From Metabacillus malikii (GTDB taxonomy: Bacteria > Bacillota > Bacilli > Bacillales > Bacillaceae): a DNA stretch of 64,000 nucleotides. Under the pieces are notes generated by a model. The model saw only the letters and a list, made by a program, of their open reading frames with translations, had not been told where the DNA came from and made no database searches. The first letter of the stretch is position 1. The number at the start of each line of letters is the position of its first letter. The DNA lies in contig NZ_JAUSUD010000007.1 of NCBI RefSeq assembly GCF_030813355.1, positions 1-64,000 of the forward strand, in the 5' to 3' direction. The position numbers and the translations under genes are program-made. Shown here in pieces: positions 55,006 through 63,595 of this stretch.

Positions 55006-55731
55006 CTATAAGAACATCTCTCGTAAGATAGGTGTTAAAGCTGGCTGCCAATATTTCCAGGTATGGTCACCTGCAAACTCCTCATATTTGTAGGTGAATT
55101 GTTTAGATTCTAGAATCTTGTTTAGCTTGCGATTTGGTGTTAAAAAGTCTTGAATTGAACCATCTGTTGTTTTGACAGTTGTTTCTTGTATACCGATTTG
55201 ATGAAAAATTGTCAAATGCTGACCAGAAGCATATCCCTCAACGGCTTTGATGACTGATTCGTCAACATATGGTGATTGTAGGATGAGCTTACTAAATGTA
55301 TTTGGATAAGCAAGTCCGGTGAGCAGTGAAATAGTCGCACCTAGAGAATCTCCGATTAGAGCACGTCCTTCGGCTACTTGATGGGTAGGGAACTTACGAT
55401 CAAGAAAAGGGACAAGCTCCAGGCTTAAGAATTGCTGATATTTTTCTGACTTCGGACTGCTAGGATGATACTTGTCGCGACGGTCATTCACGTTCTTATA
55501 AGGAATTCCGACAATGATAATATTTTCAATTTCGTTCATTTTCATTAAACTTTCTGCCTGTCTACCAATTCGTCCAAGTCGAAAATAATCTTGACCATCC
55601 TGCGCGATTAATAAGGTATAGGTAGAAAAATCTGAAAAATCCTCTGATAAATAAACAATTAAAGGTACTTCTTCTTCTAGAGCATCTGAATAAAAAAGCA
55701 GTTCTTTTATTCGACCTGTTTGTTTTGCCAT
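55006..55731 (-). CDS. yjcH: YjcH, esterase-like alpha/beta hydrolase
   Basis: A 241-aa alpha/beta hydrolase of the esterase-D/enterobactin-esterase-like family. The nucleophile elbow is ALIGDSLGATISL (Ser near residue 128), and the catalytic His is in FAGDHTWKYWQPAL near 224. No signal peptide. GAGGAGGTCTCC precedes the minus-strand ATG. First gene of yjcHGF. The substrate is unknown; phosphopantetheine or siderophore-ester hydrolysis are only family possibilities. Confidence 0.9.
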   Translation of the reverse strand: MAKQTGRIKELLFYSDALEEEVPLIVYLSEDFSDFSTYTLLIAQDGQDYFRLGRIGRQAESLMKMNEIENIIIVGIPYKNVNDRRDKYHPSSPKSEKYQQFLSLELVPFLDRKFPTHQVAEGRALIGDSLGATISLLTGLAYPNTFSKLILQSPYVDESVIKAVEGYASGQHLTIFHQIGIQETTVKTTDGSIQDFLTPNRKLNKILESKQFTYKYEEFAGDHTWKYWQPALTPILREMFL

Positions 55732-56100
55732 GGAGACCTCCTCATGTGCAGCTTACAACTAGTGCGATTATTTCTATTTTATCGTACTATGTTGGCGAGA
55801 AAAACCCTTTCACATGGATTAATTTGTAAAGTGTAAAAGGTTGGAGTTTAGCGTAGTCGAATTTTTAAACTAAAACGTTTGATGGTAGCATGTGAGTGTT
55901 CAACCATTTAATAAAGCAGCAAATATTTATAACAAATCCTATTAAAAAATGATTTTTAGTTAAAAAGTCTTAGTGAAAAGTAGATGTTTGATGTTTTGGA
56001 CCCATTTATTTCGTATGAAACCATTTGATACCATTAAATATTATGTATGTCTAAAACACTATCTATATAAATAGCGTCAATGGAAAGGAGAGATTAGTCA
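55732..56100. other. Divergent region yjcH-LXG locus
   Basis: 369 bp without a gene. An imperfect stem AACCCTTTCACA/GTGTAAAAGGTT occurs near 55802-55842. AAAGGAGAG at 56085-56095 is the ribosome-binding site of the first LXG-locus gene. A TATAAA near 56065 could be a -10, but no -35 is convincing. Confidence 0.45.
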
Positions 56101-56490
56101 TTGTCCTACTTGTCTTATTTACAATCAGAGCTTGCTGAGAAAAAGGAACAACTTGAACGATTAAAAAGTTGTGCAACTGAACTAGATGGTTATCAAGCTG
56201 AATTTAGCCAAAATCAACACCTCGTAAAAGATCCAGATTTATCAGGTACGACTTGGAAAGGAAATTTGGCAGACAAATTCATTGACATTCGTGAGGATAT
56301 GGAAGGGGTTTATAAGGACCTCTCTGGATATCAACTAGATACAGCCATCACTGCAATCGAAAATAAAATTGCGACAATAAAAGCTGAAATTCAATCATTA
56401 CAAGTGGCCATCTCTGCAGAAATCGCACGTATTGAACGGGAAGAGCGAGAGGAAAGAGAGCGAGAAAGAGCGAAAGCGAGAAATAAATAG
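56101..56490 (+). CDS. DUF5082-like helical protein (YwqH type), LXG partner
   Basis: A 129-aa protein predicted to be almost entirely helical: SYLQSELAEKKEQLERLKSC, a KWKG-like TTWKGNLADKFIDI turn, a long coiled segment, and a Glu/Arg-rich tail (EREEREERERERAKARNK). It resembles DUF5082/YwqH proteins that stand first in LXG-toxin operons. The WKG turn is reminiscent of WXG100 partners. TTG start with AAAGGAGAG upstream. It is likely a chaperone or targeting partner for the LXG protein in type VII secretion; this is inference from locus layout. Confidence 0.78.
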   Translation: MSYLSYLQSELAEKKEQLERLKSCATELDGYQAEFSQNQHLVKDPDLSGTTWKGNLADKFIDIREDMEGVYKDLSGYQLDTAITAIENKIATIKAEIQSLQVAISAEIARIEREEREERERERAKARNK

Positions 56491-56505
56491 GAAGGATGTG
56501 CAATT

Positions 56506-56781
56506 GTGAGCCAAGAAATACATATTAAATATGGAGAAGTTGAAGAAGCAATTTCTAAAATCGATCGAACAGCTGATTCTTTTGCAACAACGTTAGAATC
56601 AATTTCTGGCAGCAATGAACTTCAGGTTGTCGAGAAACTTAACGAGCTTAGCCAACTATTAATGGAAGTAAGTGATGCTTACAAACAAATTTTAGAGGAT
56701 AACAACCAATCCGTACGAACAGCTTTAGAAGAAATGAAACAAGTAGATGAAAATCTTTCAAAAACGATTAAAGCAATATAG
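56506..56781 (+). CDS. DUF5344-like helical protein (YwqI type), LXG partner
   Basis: A 91-aa WXG100-sized helical protein: IHIKYGEVEEAISKIDRTAD, NELQVVEKLNELSQLL and a C-terminal helix (VRTALEEMKQVDENLSKTI). It matches YwqI-type proteins that form the second gene of LXG operons. GTG 56506 with GGAAGG upstream. It lies 15 bp after the DUF5082-like gene and 15 bp before the LXG gene. Expected to bind the LXG domain before secretion. Confidence 0.78.
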   Translation: MSQEIHIKYGEVEEAISKIDRTADSFATTLESISGSNELQVVEKLNELSQLLMEVSDAYKQILEDNNQSVRTALEEMKQVDENLSKTIKAI

Positions 56782-56796
56782 GAGGCAAAGCAAACC

Positions 56797-58329
56797 GTGA
56801 AGACACTAGATGCAAAAGCCTTACATACCGGAATAGCTGGATTAAAGAAAAACATTCAATCGCAAATGGAGCAGGTGAAGCAATTGGAATCTGCTGTTGG
56901 TGACTTTTCAAGTATGAGAAATGCCTTTCAAGGACAAGGTGGAACAGCGATTCGTCATTTCTATGACGATTGGCACGCAACAATTCTCTCTTATTATCAA
57001 CATATGCTAAAAGAATTTGAGCGAGTTTTAGGTGATGTAGATAAGGCGTGCACGGACTTTGAGTCAGATGAAGCAGGCTTTATTCGGCAAAGCTTCCTTG
57101 AAGCAGAAGTAACACAGGGTGTTAACAAGGCAAAGAATTTTACAACAGAGCTAGTAGACGATGTAAATGCAGCTTTAGACAATGTATCAGATATTATTTA
57201 TGTTTCACGATTAGATGACACGCGCTTCCATGCAACTGTCCAACGAGCAACGAGGAAAATTACTGAAACAATAGAAGACTTGGGGACGTTTGACTCTACC
57301 CAAACAAATGCATTGAATTCAGTTGAAGATGACCTGCAGCTTTTCAAAAAATCAATCGATGAAATTAAATCGATGTTTACAAGCGGAAAACTTACCGTTA
57401 GTAACTTTCAACCTCTTAGCTTAAAAAATGCAACAGAGTTTTCTCATTTAAAAAAGGACCTTGCTACGAAAAGGGTTATGGCTCTTGGTGACGCATTGAC
57501 TTCACCGTTTGACTTCATTAACGGAAAGCTCAGTGTAGGAGATACGATGATTGCGGGCTACCAAGCGGCAGTATCATTTCGTACGCTAAAAGCTGCTGGA
57601 AAACTGAAAATTAACTATTTAGGACAAAAACCTACACTATGGCAAAAAGTAAAAGGCAACTACCGATTTAGTGTAGGGATGGATCCGAGTTGGACTAGTA
57701 AAAGCAAACATAGTAACAAACAAGCAAAATGGCTCTTAAACTTTTCGAGAGCTCCACAGCCTGCAAATCCGCTAATGAAACCATTGCATTCCTTTGTAAA
57801 ATCTTATCAAAGCCCCTCACACTTATATAAGCATGTCGTGGGCTTTCCTAAAAATGCGAATGTGTTAACTGGAAAAGAATTTATGAAAATGAATCAAGAA
57901 CGAATGTCTGCAGGGGTAAAGGAAGTAATGGGGAAGACTGTTACAAAAAGTGGGCTTGTTAATGTTGGTAAGCGGATTCCATTAATCGGAACAGGGGTAT
58001 CAATCATTGCAAATGGTGGAGAATTTTTCTCTAAGGAAAATGAAAATAAATCAAATGCAGAAAAAACAGGGAGAATGTTAGGTGGTGTTGCAGCCGATAT
58101 AGGCTCTATCGCTATAGGTGCAAAAATCGGAGCAACCATCGGTAGTGTAGGAGGACCTGTTGGCATACTTGTAGGTGGTGCTGTCGGAGCATTTGCTGGA
58201 GGTCTAGCAAGTTCGAAGGTTGGAAAAGTTGCCAAGGATATTGGTGGTAAAATAGGTAAGGGAATTAATGATTTTACAAAAAATGTAGGAAATAAATTAA
58301 AAAAATCTATAGTCAGTTGGTTTAACTAG
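56797..58329 (+). CDS. LXG-domain polymorphic toxin with glycine-zipper C-terminus
   Basis: A 510-aa protein. The N-terminal LXG domain (about residues 1-205) begins MKTLDAKALHTGIAGLKKNI and is all-helical, the targeting domain for type VII secretion. A variable middle (about 210-420) has no recognised enzyme motif. The C-terminus carries a hydrophobic, Gly-rich stretch at about 430-475 (GAKIGATIGSVGGPVGILVG then GAVGAFAGG), a glycine-zipper pattern as in pore-forming effectors, followed by a Lys-rich amphipathic tail. No nuclease or NADase motif is visible. AGGAGG precedes the GTG start. The effector is predicted to insert in membranes; that is inference. Confidence 0.85.
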   Translation: MKTLDAKALHTGIAGLKKNIQSQMEQVKQLESAVGDFSSMRNAFQGQGGTAIRHFYDDWHATILSYYQHMLKEFERVLGDVDKACTDFESDEAGFIRQSFLEAEVTQGVNKAKNFTTELVDDVNAALDNVSDIIYVSRLDDTRFHATVQRATRKITETIEDLGTFDSTQTNALNSVEDDLQLFKKSIDEIKSMFTSGKLTVSNFQPLSLKNATEFSHLKKDLATKRVMALGDALTSPFDFINGKLSVGDTMIAGYQAAVSFRTLKAAGKLKINYLGQKPTLWQKVKGNYRFSVGMDPSWTSKSKHSNKQAKWLLNFSRAPQPANPLMKPLHSFVKSYQSPSHLYKHVVGFPKNANVLTGKEFMKMNQERMSAGVKEVMGKTVTKSGLVNVGKRIPLIGTGVSIIANGGEFFSKENENKSNAEKTGRMLGGVAADIGSIAIGAKIGATIGSVGGPVGILVGGAVGAFAGGLASSKVGKVAKDIGGKIGKGINDFTKNVGNKLKKSIVSWFN

Positions 58330-58349
58330 ATTTAAGTCAGGAGATTTTT

Positions 58350-58694
58350 ATGATTGCTGATTTTGTATACATTTTTGAATTCGTATTAGGATACTTCTTA
58401 GGAATACAATGGGTATCAGTACTATTATTTTTTATTATTCAGTGGGCGATGGTTGATTTCTATAAACTGGGAACATTTGATAATCCTAAATCCATATTCG
58501 ATAAGTTAACGAATTTTTTTATGATAACTTTCCTAGGATCAGGCTATTTTCTTTACAAAAGATTTAGTAAGCAAAAATGGGTAGTTAGAAAATTAAGTAT
58601 GTTCGTTGCACTATGCTTGCAAGGGATTATATCCATTATCATGTACCATCTAATCACAATTCCTTTAAATCTCGTAGTTGATAAATTCCTATAA
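58350..58694 (+). CDS. Putative immunity membrane protein 1
   Basis: A 114-aa membrane protein with about three to four hydrophobic segments (about residues 5-35, 52-70, 82-110). Conserved pieces shared with the next two genes are IQWVSVLLFF, WAMVDFYKLGTF, LTNFFM and GSGYFLYKRF. It lies 20 bp after the LXG toxin gene, the usual place of the immunity gene. TCAGGAG is 6-7 bp before the ATG. A membrane location fits protection against a membrane-acting toxin. The family is not one I recognise. Confidence 0.8.
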   Translation: MIADFVYIFEFVLGYFLGIQWVSVLLFFIIQWAMVDFYKLGTFDNPKSIFDKLTNFFMITFLGSGYFLYKRFSKQKWVVRKLSMFVALCLQGIISIIMYHLITIPLNLVVDKFL

Positions 58695-58711
58695 ATAAGA
58701 CTGGAGTCCAA

Positions 58712-59053
58712 ATGCTAGAAGAAATACTATATGTCTTTAAAATGTTATTTGCCTATTACCTTTCTATTCAGTGGGGGTCAGTTCTACTTTTTCTATTTAT
58801 TGAATGGGCAATGGTTGATTTCTTTGAACTAGGAACGTTTAAAAAAGCAAATACATTTTTTCAAAAAGTAACAAACTTTTTTATGTATGGCCTTATTGGA
58901 TCAGGGTATCTACTATATATAAAATTCAAAAATAATAGTTGGATTATAAGAAAAATTTATATGCTGATAGCCTTAGTATTACATGGAATTCTCGCGATTA
59001 TTATCTACTTTGTTATCACATTTCCGTTAGAACTAATCTTAGGATCTTTTTGA
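58712..59053 (+). CDS. Putative immunity membrane protein 2
   Basis: A 113-aa paralogue of the previous gene, 17 bp downstream. It keeps IQWGSVLLFL, EWAMVDFFELGTF, VTNFFM, GSGYLLY and RKIYMLIAL, but is clearly more diverged than copies 1 and 3 are from each other. The ATG follows TGGAG. Same predicted topology. Confidence 0.8.
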   Translation: MLEEILYVFKMLFAYYLSIQWGSVLLFLFIEWAMVDFFELGTFKKANTFFQKVTNFFMYGLIGSGYLLYIKFKNNSWIIRKIYMLIALVLHGILAIIIYFVITFPLELILGSF

Positions 59054-59166
59054 TAATGTATTAAGGGATGAATGTTATGCTAATCTGAATATGACATGGT
59101 CAAAATTAGAGTATTTTTTAACCTGTAGCAAATTAAAAAAATATGATGTTATTAGGATGTTTTTCT

Positions 59167-59508
59167 ATGACTATTGATTTTATCTATTTAATTAGTAGCA
59201 TACTTGGGATATTTTTAGGCACACAATGGGTATCTGTCTTATTATTTTTTGCGATTGAATGGGCGATGGTAGATTTCTATAAACTAGGTACATTTGAAAA
59301 TGCTACATCCATTCTTGATAAATTAACAAATTTCTTTATGATGGTATTCCTAGGATCAGGGTATTTTCTTTACAAAAAATTCAGTGGGCAAAAATGGCTA
59401 GTTAGAAAATTAAGTATGTTCATAGCGCTATGCTTGCAAGGGATTATTTCGATTATCATTTACTATTTATTGACGGTTCCTTTGAATCTAATTGTTGACC
59501 AACTCTAG
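59167..59508 (+). CDS. Putative immunity membrane protein 3
   Basis: A 113-aa paralogue very close to copy 1: TQWVSVLLFF, EWAMVDFYKLGTFENA, LDKLTNFFM, FLGSGYFLYKKF and RKLSMFIALCLQGIISI. The start is placed at ATG 59167 (MTIDFIYL), by analogy with copy 1 and its TAGGATGTTTTTCT leader; an ATG at 59143 is in frame. About 90 bp of noncoding sequence separate it from copy 2. Confidence 0.78.
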   Translation: MTIDFIYLISSILGIFLGTQWVSVLLFFAIEWAMVDFYKLGTFENATSILDKLTNFFMMVFLGSGYFLYKKFSGQKWLVRKLSMFIALCLQGIISIIIYYLLTVPLNLIVDQL

Positions 59509-59583
59509 TATTCAAGCTGAATAATATGAGTATTTCTATTAATCGAAATAATGCATCACTCTTATATAAAAGGACGTGACGAA

Positions 59584-60384
59584 ATGAATCATTTACTTAC
59601 ATGTACAACTGAAGAGCTTGCATTGATGGTAAGTGTTGCAGGTTTTCCAGATGTTGCGAAGGGAATTGCTGAAACAGCGATCGGAGACAAATCAGAAAAT
59701 GAATGGCTTGCCATTATGGAAGCAACTTCACATCAATTAATGATGAAAAGAATGTGGGACCCAGCACTTGAAGAAAAAGGGGAAATACCATTATCTCATG
59801 AGACAATGAAGTTTATTGAAAAATATGTTCATTCAGGACGGATGCTCCGTTGTTCAAATGCACCACAGCAATCTGCATTGATGCTGCATCATTATGAGGA
59901 TGAAGAGTGGCTTATGCATATAATAGACCGAGATATTATTCATGAATTTGCAATGATTAGGTCCAACCAAGTTTCAGAAGTAATCCGGGATTATTATGGC
60001 ATTGAATTCCCGCAATTTGCTGGAGAGCACCGCTTTGCATTAACAGATGAGGCATTTGATCAGCTTAGTAATCAAGATAAAGTTGAAACCGTTAAAAATC
60101 AGTCTAAATTTACTGAAGCAGAAAAGACCTCTTTTTCTCTATTTATTGAGGACTTACAAACATTCAATTGGACACTATTTAATATTTCAAATTTCAGTAT
60201 GAGTTTGAAGGAAGATGAAATGTATTTAGAAAATATCCTCTTCTTTTTACCGTCAAAACATGGCATCTGGATTTCGGAATATACTGAAGATGAACACACA
60301 CCTGTTTATATACATTTAGCAGAGCAAAAAGAATGGCAAGACATGTTGGATGGAATCGGGAGTTTGGTAACGTTACAAGTATGA
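59584..60384 (+). CDS. Protein of unknown function at the end of the LXG locus
   Basis: A 266-aa soluble acidic protein. It starts MNHLLTCTTEELALMVSVAG, continues with a helical N-terminal half, and the C-terminal half mixes strands and helices (NWTLFNISNFSMSLKEDEMY, GIWISEYTEDEHTPVYIHL). Size and place in a secretion-effector locus recall the EspG-type chaperones of actinobacterial ESX systems, but I see no diagnostic motif, so this is only a structural hypothesis. ATG 59584 with AAAGGACG upstream. No signal peptide. Confidence 0.7.
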   Translation: MNHLLTCTTEELALMVSVAGFPDVAKGIAETAIGDKSENEWLAIMEATSHQLMMKRMWDPALEEKGEIPLSHETMKFIEKYVHSGRMLRCSNAPQQSALMLHHYEDEEWLMHIIDRDIIHEFAMIRSNQVSEVIRDYYGIEFPQFAGEHRFALTDEAFDQLSNQDKVETVKNQSKFTEAEKTSFSLFIEDLQTFNWTLFNISNFSMSLKEDEMYLENILFFLPSKHGIWISEYTEDEHTPVYIHLAEQKEWQDMLDGIGSLVTLQV

Positions 60385-60395
60385 AGATGGTCTGC

Positions 60396-60422
60396 CACAA
60401 AAGAGGGCAGGCCTCTTTTGTG
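60396..60422. terminator. Hairpin after the LXG locus
   Basis: Perfect 11-bp stem CACAAAAGAGG (60396-60406) with CCTCTTTTGTG (60412-60422). It lacks a clear T-run, but lies between two convergent genes and may stop both. Confidence 0.7.
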
Positions 60423-60440
60423 ACAAACCGAGTTAATCCT

Positions 60441-60593
60441 TTACCACATATGAGCCTTTGCGTTACTTCTCGTAATAATGTTTGTTTGCGACATCATTGT
60501 ATGTCCATTCACTTGAGAGCTTGCACGCTTAGGTCTTGTCCAGTTATGGTGAAACTTCTGAGATAATGGATCTAAATGATCTTTATAACTCAC
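60441..60593 (-). CDS. Small basic protein (50 aa), unknown
   Basis: A minus-strand frame from GTG 60593 (GAGGTG 7-8 bp upstream) to TAA 60441-60443. Sequence: VSYKDHLDPLSQKFHHNWTR, PKRASSQVNGHTMMSQTNII, TRSNAKAHMW. It is basic, His/Asn/Ser-rich and not hydrophobic. It is convergent with the LXG locus and shares the hairpin at 60396. I do not recognise a family; the well-placed ribosome-binding site supports it. Confidence 0.55.
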   Translation of the reverse strand: MSYKDHLDPLSQKFHHNWTRPKRASSQVNGHTMMSQTNIITRSNAKAHMW

Positions 60594-60627
60594 TGCGAAT
60601 CACCTCATAGTTAGTATAGGATTTATT

Positions 60628-60658
60628 GATACGATGTGTCTCACATGGTATCTTTTTT
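60628..60658 (+). terminator. Hairpin terminator, plus-strand orientation
   Basis: GATAC-g-ATGTG-tct-CACAT-g-GTATC followed by TTTTTTAG. Both inner and outer stems are perfect, separated by one G-G mismatch. No plus-strand gene lies immediately before it. From 60660 to 60948 nothing else is seen. Confidence 0.7.
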
Positions 60659-60948
60659 AGTATTTAACAAAAACGTTTGTACCATACATTTATATTCAGA
60701 CGAATTTATTTTGTAAGCTTAAGGAATTTTATAGATAGGCTTAGTTAATTTCTGGGGGATGCTGTTTTCCTTCTTGTTATTATGTTTTTCATTTAGAAAT
60801 AATGCGCTTTAGTACACACATTATTTGGAAAGAGATGTACTACGCTGTAAACACCTGTAGGGTCACGAATTTCCAACCTAAGCTCTTTTATAATGACTTT
60901 AACTTCTAGTAAAGCACCAAATTATATTATCCTTAAAAAATTTATTAC

Positions 60949-60976
60949 TTGACTTCCATTATATATTGCATATAAT
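60949..60976 (+). promoter_or_regulatory. Promoter of the ABC importer operon
   Basis: TTGACT (60949-60954) and TATAAT (60971-60976) with a 16-bp spacer, 64 bp before the ATPase start. Confidence 0.7.
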
Positions 60977-61039
60977 ATTCTTATTAATCCACATTAATCC
61001 GATAAAATAGATATGAATTAAAAAAGTAGGTGAAAACAC

Positions 61040-61828
61040 TTGTTTTTAACGATAAATAATGTTTCAAAGCAATTTGAAAACCGTGAAAATAAAACAGAAA
61101 CAGTTTTGGATGAAATAAATTTGCAAGTGAAGGAAGGGGAATTTGTTTCGATTCTTGGGCCTTCCGGCTGTGGGAAGTCTACTTTGCTTTCAATCGTTGC
61201 AGGACTTACGAAGCAAACTTCTGGTCAGTTATTCTTACAAGATAAAGAAATTAAAGGACCTGGTAAGGAACGTGGGATGGTATTCCAACAGGCGGCACTT
61301 TTTCCATGGCTATCAGTTGAAGAAAATGTCATGTTTCCACTCCGCAAAGAAATGTCAAAAAAAGATGCACAGGCAAGAGCACATAAATATTTATCAATGG
61401 TGCAATTAAGTCCATATGCAAAGCATTCACCACATGAGCTTTCAGGTGGAATGCAGCAACGTGTTTCGATTGCACGAGCATTAGCAATGGACCCTGCACT
61501 ACTATTGATGGATGAACCATTCGGAGCTCTCGATGAACAAACACGTGCTAGATTACATGAAGTATTAGAAGAGGTTTTCCTTGAAACAAAGAAGACAATT
61601 TTGTTTGTCACACACAGTATCCATGAAGCATTAAAGCTATCAGACCGAATTGTCGTAATGGGTACTCAGCCAGGACGAATTTTAGACATTATTGAGTTAG
61701 ATTTTCCACGACCTCGTGAACAAGCACGTGAAGAACTACTCACGTATGAGGAAAGAATTAAAGGCTTGTTAAAAACAGAGATTGATAAAGTTATAGCAAA
61801 GGAGCAGCAATATGCAACCAGTCGTTAA
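61040..61828 (+). CDS. ABC transporter ATPase (SsuB/TauB/NrtD type)
   Basis: A 262-aa ATP-binding subunit. Walker A GPSGCGKST, Q-loop MVFQQAALFPWL, signature LSGGMQQRVSIARALA, Walker B LLLMDEPFGALD and the H-loop FVTHSIHEAL are all intact. The sequence type is that of sulfonate, nitrate and taurine importers. TTG start with AGGTG upstream. It overlaps the permease gene by 17 bp. The substrate cannot be told from the ATPase. Confidence 0.92.
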   Translation: MFLTINNVSKQFENRENKTETVLDEINLQVKEGEFVSILGPSGCGKSTLLSIVAGLTKQTSGQLFLQDKEIKGPGKERGMVFQQAALFPWLSVEENVMFPLRKEMSKKDAQARAHKYLSMVQLSPYAKHSPHELSGGMQQRVSIARALAMDPALLLMDEPFGALDEQTRARLHEVLEEVFLETKKTILFVTHSIHEALKLSDRIVVMGTQPGRILDIIELDFPRPREQAREELLTYEERIKGLLKTEIDKVIAKEQQYATSR

Positions 61829-62570
61829 ACGGATCTTATTTTACGGCATTCTGTTTATTGGTTGGCAGCTTGCAGTGACAGTTCTAGACATATCTGAGTC
61901 ACTATTGCCTGCCCCAACAGATGTCTTTTCTTCACTTTATACAGGCTTTGCAGATATGACACTTGTTTACGACCTGACAGCTAGCTTTAGACGGTTAGCA
62001 ATTGGTTTAGTGATTGCTTTGTCGTTAGGACTATTGTTAGGTGTATTATTAGCGAAGTCAAAAACAGCTGACGAAACATTAGGTTCACTCGTCATTGCCC
62101 TACAATCGGTACCAAGTATCGTGTGGCTGCCACTTGCGATTATGTGGTTTGGGCTAAATGAAGCAGCTGTTACATTTATTATCGTGCTCGGGGCAACACT
62201 TGTCATGACGCTTAATATGAGAACAGGACTGAAAAATGTACCGCCTCTTTATATAAAAGCAGCACAAACAATGAATTATAAAGGCTTTAGTCTGTTTTGG
62301 AAAGTCATGTTCCCAGCATCGATTCCATACGCTGTGACAGGGACACGTCTAGCATGGGCTTTTGCTTGGCGGGCGTTAATGGCAGGGGAACTGTTAAGCA
62401 CAGGACCTGGTCTTGGCTATAAGCTTAAGTTCGCCTCAGACTTTGGTGACATGAGTTTAGTTATCGCGATTATGCTAATGATTATGGTTATTGGAGTAAT
62501 TGTCGATTTATTATTTTTTCAACGAGTTGAAAAAAGCGTCATGAAAAAATGGGGCTTAGACACGAAGTAA
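61812..62570 (+). CDS. ABC transporter permease (SsuC/TauC type)
   Basis: A 252-aa membrane permease with about six transmembrane helices. Family features are LPAPTDVFSSLYTGF near the N-terminus, a QSVPSIVWLPLAIMWFG segment and the EAA-type loop KAAQTMNYKGFSLFWKVMFP. It overlaps the ATPase gene and precedes the binding protein by 15 bp. AAAGGAG lies upstream of the ATG. Confidence 0.92.
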   Translation: MQPVVKRILFYGILFIGWQLAVTVLDISESLLPAPTDVFSSLYTGFADMTLVYDLTASFRRLAIGLVIALSLGLLLGVLLAKSKTADETLGSLVIALQSVPSIVWLPLAIMWFGLNEAAVTFIIVLGATLVMTLNMRTGLKNVPPLYIKAAQTMNYKGFSLFWKVMFPASIPYAVTGTRLAWAFAWRALMAGELLSTGPGLGYKLKFASDFGDMSLVIAIMLMIMVIGVIVDLLFFQRVEKSVMKKWGLDTK

Positions 62571-62585
62571 AATGGAGGTAACAAC

Positions 62586-63587
62586 ATGAAAAAAGGATTA
62601 CTATTAGCACTTATTTCGTTTTTATTTATCGGTGTTCTCGCTGCTTGTGGGACAACATCAAACTCAAATGGCAGTAAAGGAGATAAAGAAGAGGTCGTTA
62701 TAGGATATTTTCCAAATATTGACCATGTTCCAGCGATGATTGCAAAAGAAAAGAAATTTTTTGAAGAAGCTCTCGGCGAGGATGTAAAAGTAACGTATAA
62801 AACGTTTCCTGATGGTGGAGCATTTATGACAGCATTGAAAACAGGTGATATCCATGCTGGTTTAGTTGGACCTGGTCCAGTTATGAATAACTATGCGAAC
62901 GGGGCAGACGTGAAAATTGTTGCTGGTGCATCTTCAGGTGGTACAGTTGTCGTTGCATCTGCAACAAGCGGTGTTGAGTCTCTTGATGATTTAGCTGGTA
63001 AAACATTTATTACTCCAGGTGTTGGATGTACGCATGACGTTCAAATGGAAACATTCTTAAAAGATTATGGTATTACTTCTGCACGTATCGGCGGTACGCT
63101 GAAGCATGTGACAGGTAATCCTGCTCAATACGGCGCGATGTTTGAATCAGGTAAGGTTGATTTAGCTGCAGTACCAGAGCCATGGGCATCTGAGTTAGTA
63201 AAAGCTGGCGCAAAAATTATCGTTGATACGGAAGAAATAAGCTATGGAACGACACTTCCAAATACAGTGTTAGTTACAAGCGGCAAATTAATTAATGAAG
63301 ATAAAGAGCTAATTGCAAATATTGTTGCAGCACATGAAAAAAGTGTAAACTTCATCAATGAAAACCCAGAAGAAGCACGTGAAATTGCGATGAAGGCAAT
63401 TAAAGAAATTACAAATCAAGAGTTAGATAAGGAAATTGTTGAAAGTGCATGGGAGCGTGTCACATATACAACAGAAGTAAATGCTGAAGTTGTTCAAGAG
63501 TTTGCTAATTCATCATTTGATTTGAAATTTTTAAAAGAAAAACCTGAATTTAGCGATTTAATTGATACACAATTCTTAACGAAGTAG
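62586..63587 (+). CDS. ABC transporter substrate-binding lipoprotein (SsuA/NMT1 type)
   Basis: A 333-aa extracellular lipoprotein. Signal peptide MKKGLLLALISFLFIGVLA with lipobox LAAC (Cys21). The mature part is of the NMT1/SsuA-like binding-protein family: VIGYFPNIDHVPAMIAKEKKFF-type opening, MTALKTGDIHAGLVGPGPV and VDLAAVPEPWASELVKAGAK. The ligand may be a sulfonate, a nitrate-like anion or a thiamine precursor; sequence alone does not decide. Six bases before the ATG is GGAGGT. A Sco-family gene follows by 8 bp. Confidence 0.9.
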   Translation: MKKGLLLALISFLFIGVLAACGTTSNSNGSKGDKEEVVIGYFPNIDHVPAMIAKEKKFFEEALGEDVKVTYKTFPDGGAFMTALKTGDIHAGLVGPGPVMNNYANGADVKIVAGASSGGTVVVASATSGVESLDDLAGKTFITPGVGCTHDVQMETFLKDYGITSARIGGTLKHVTGNPAQYGAMFESGKVDLAAVPEPWASELVKAGAKIIVDTEEISYGTTLPNTVLVTSGKLINEDKELIANIVAAHEKSVNFINENPEEAREIAMKAIKEITNQELDKEIVESAWERVTYTTEVNAEVVQEFANSSFDLKFLKEKPEFSDLIDTQFLTK

Positions 63588-63595
63588 GCGTAAGC

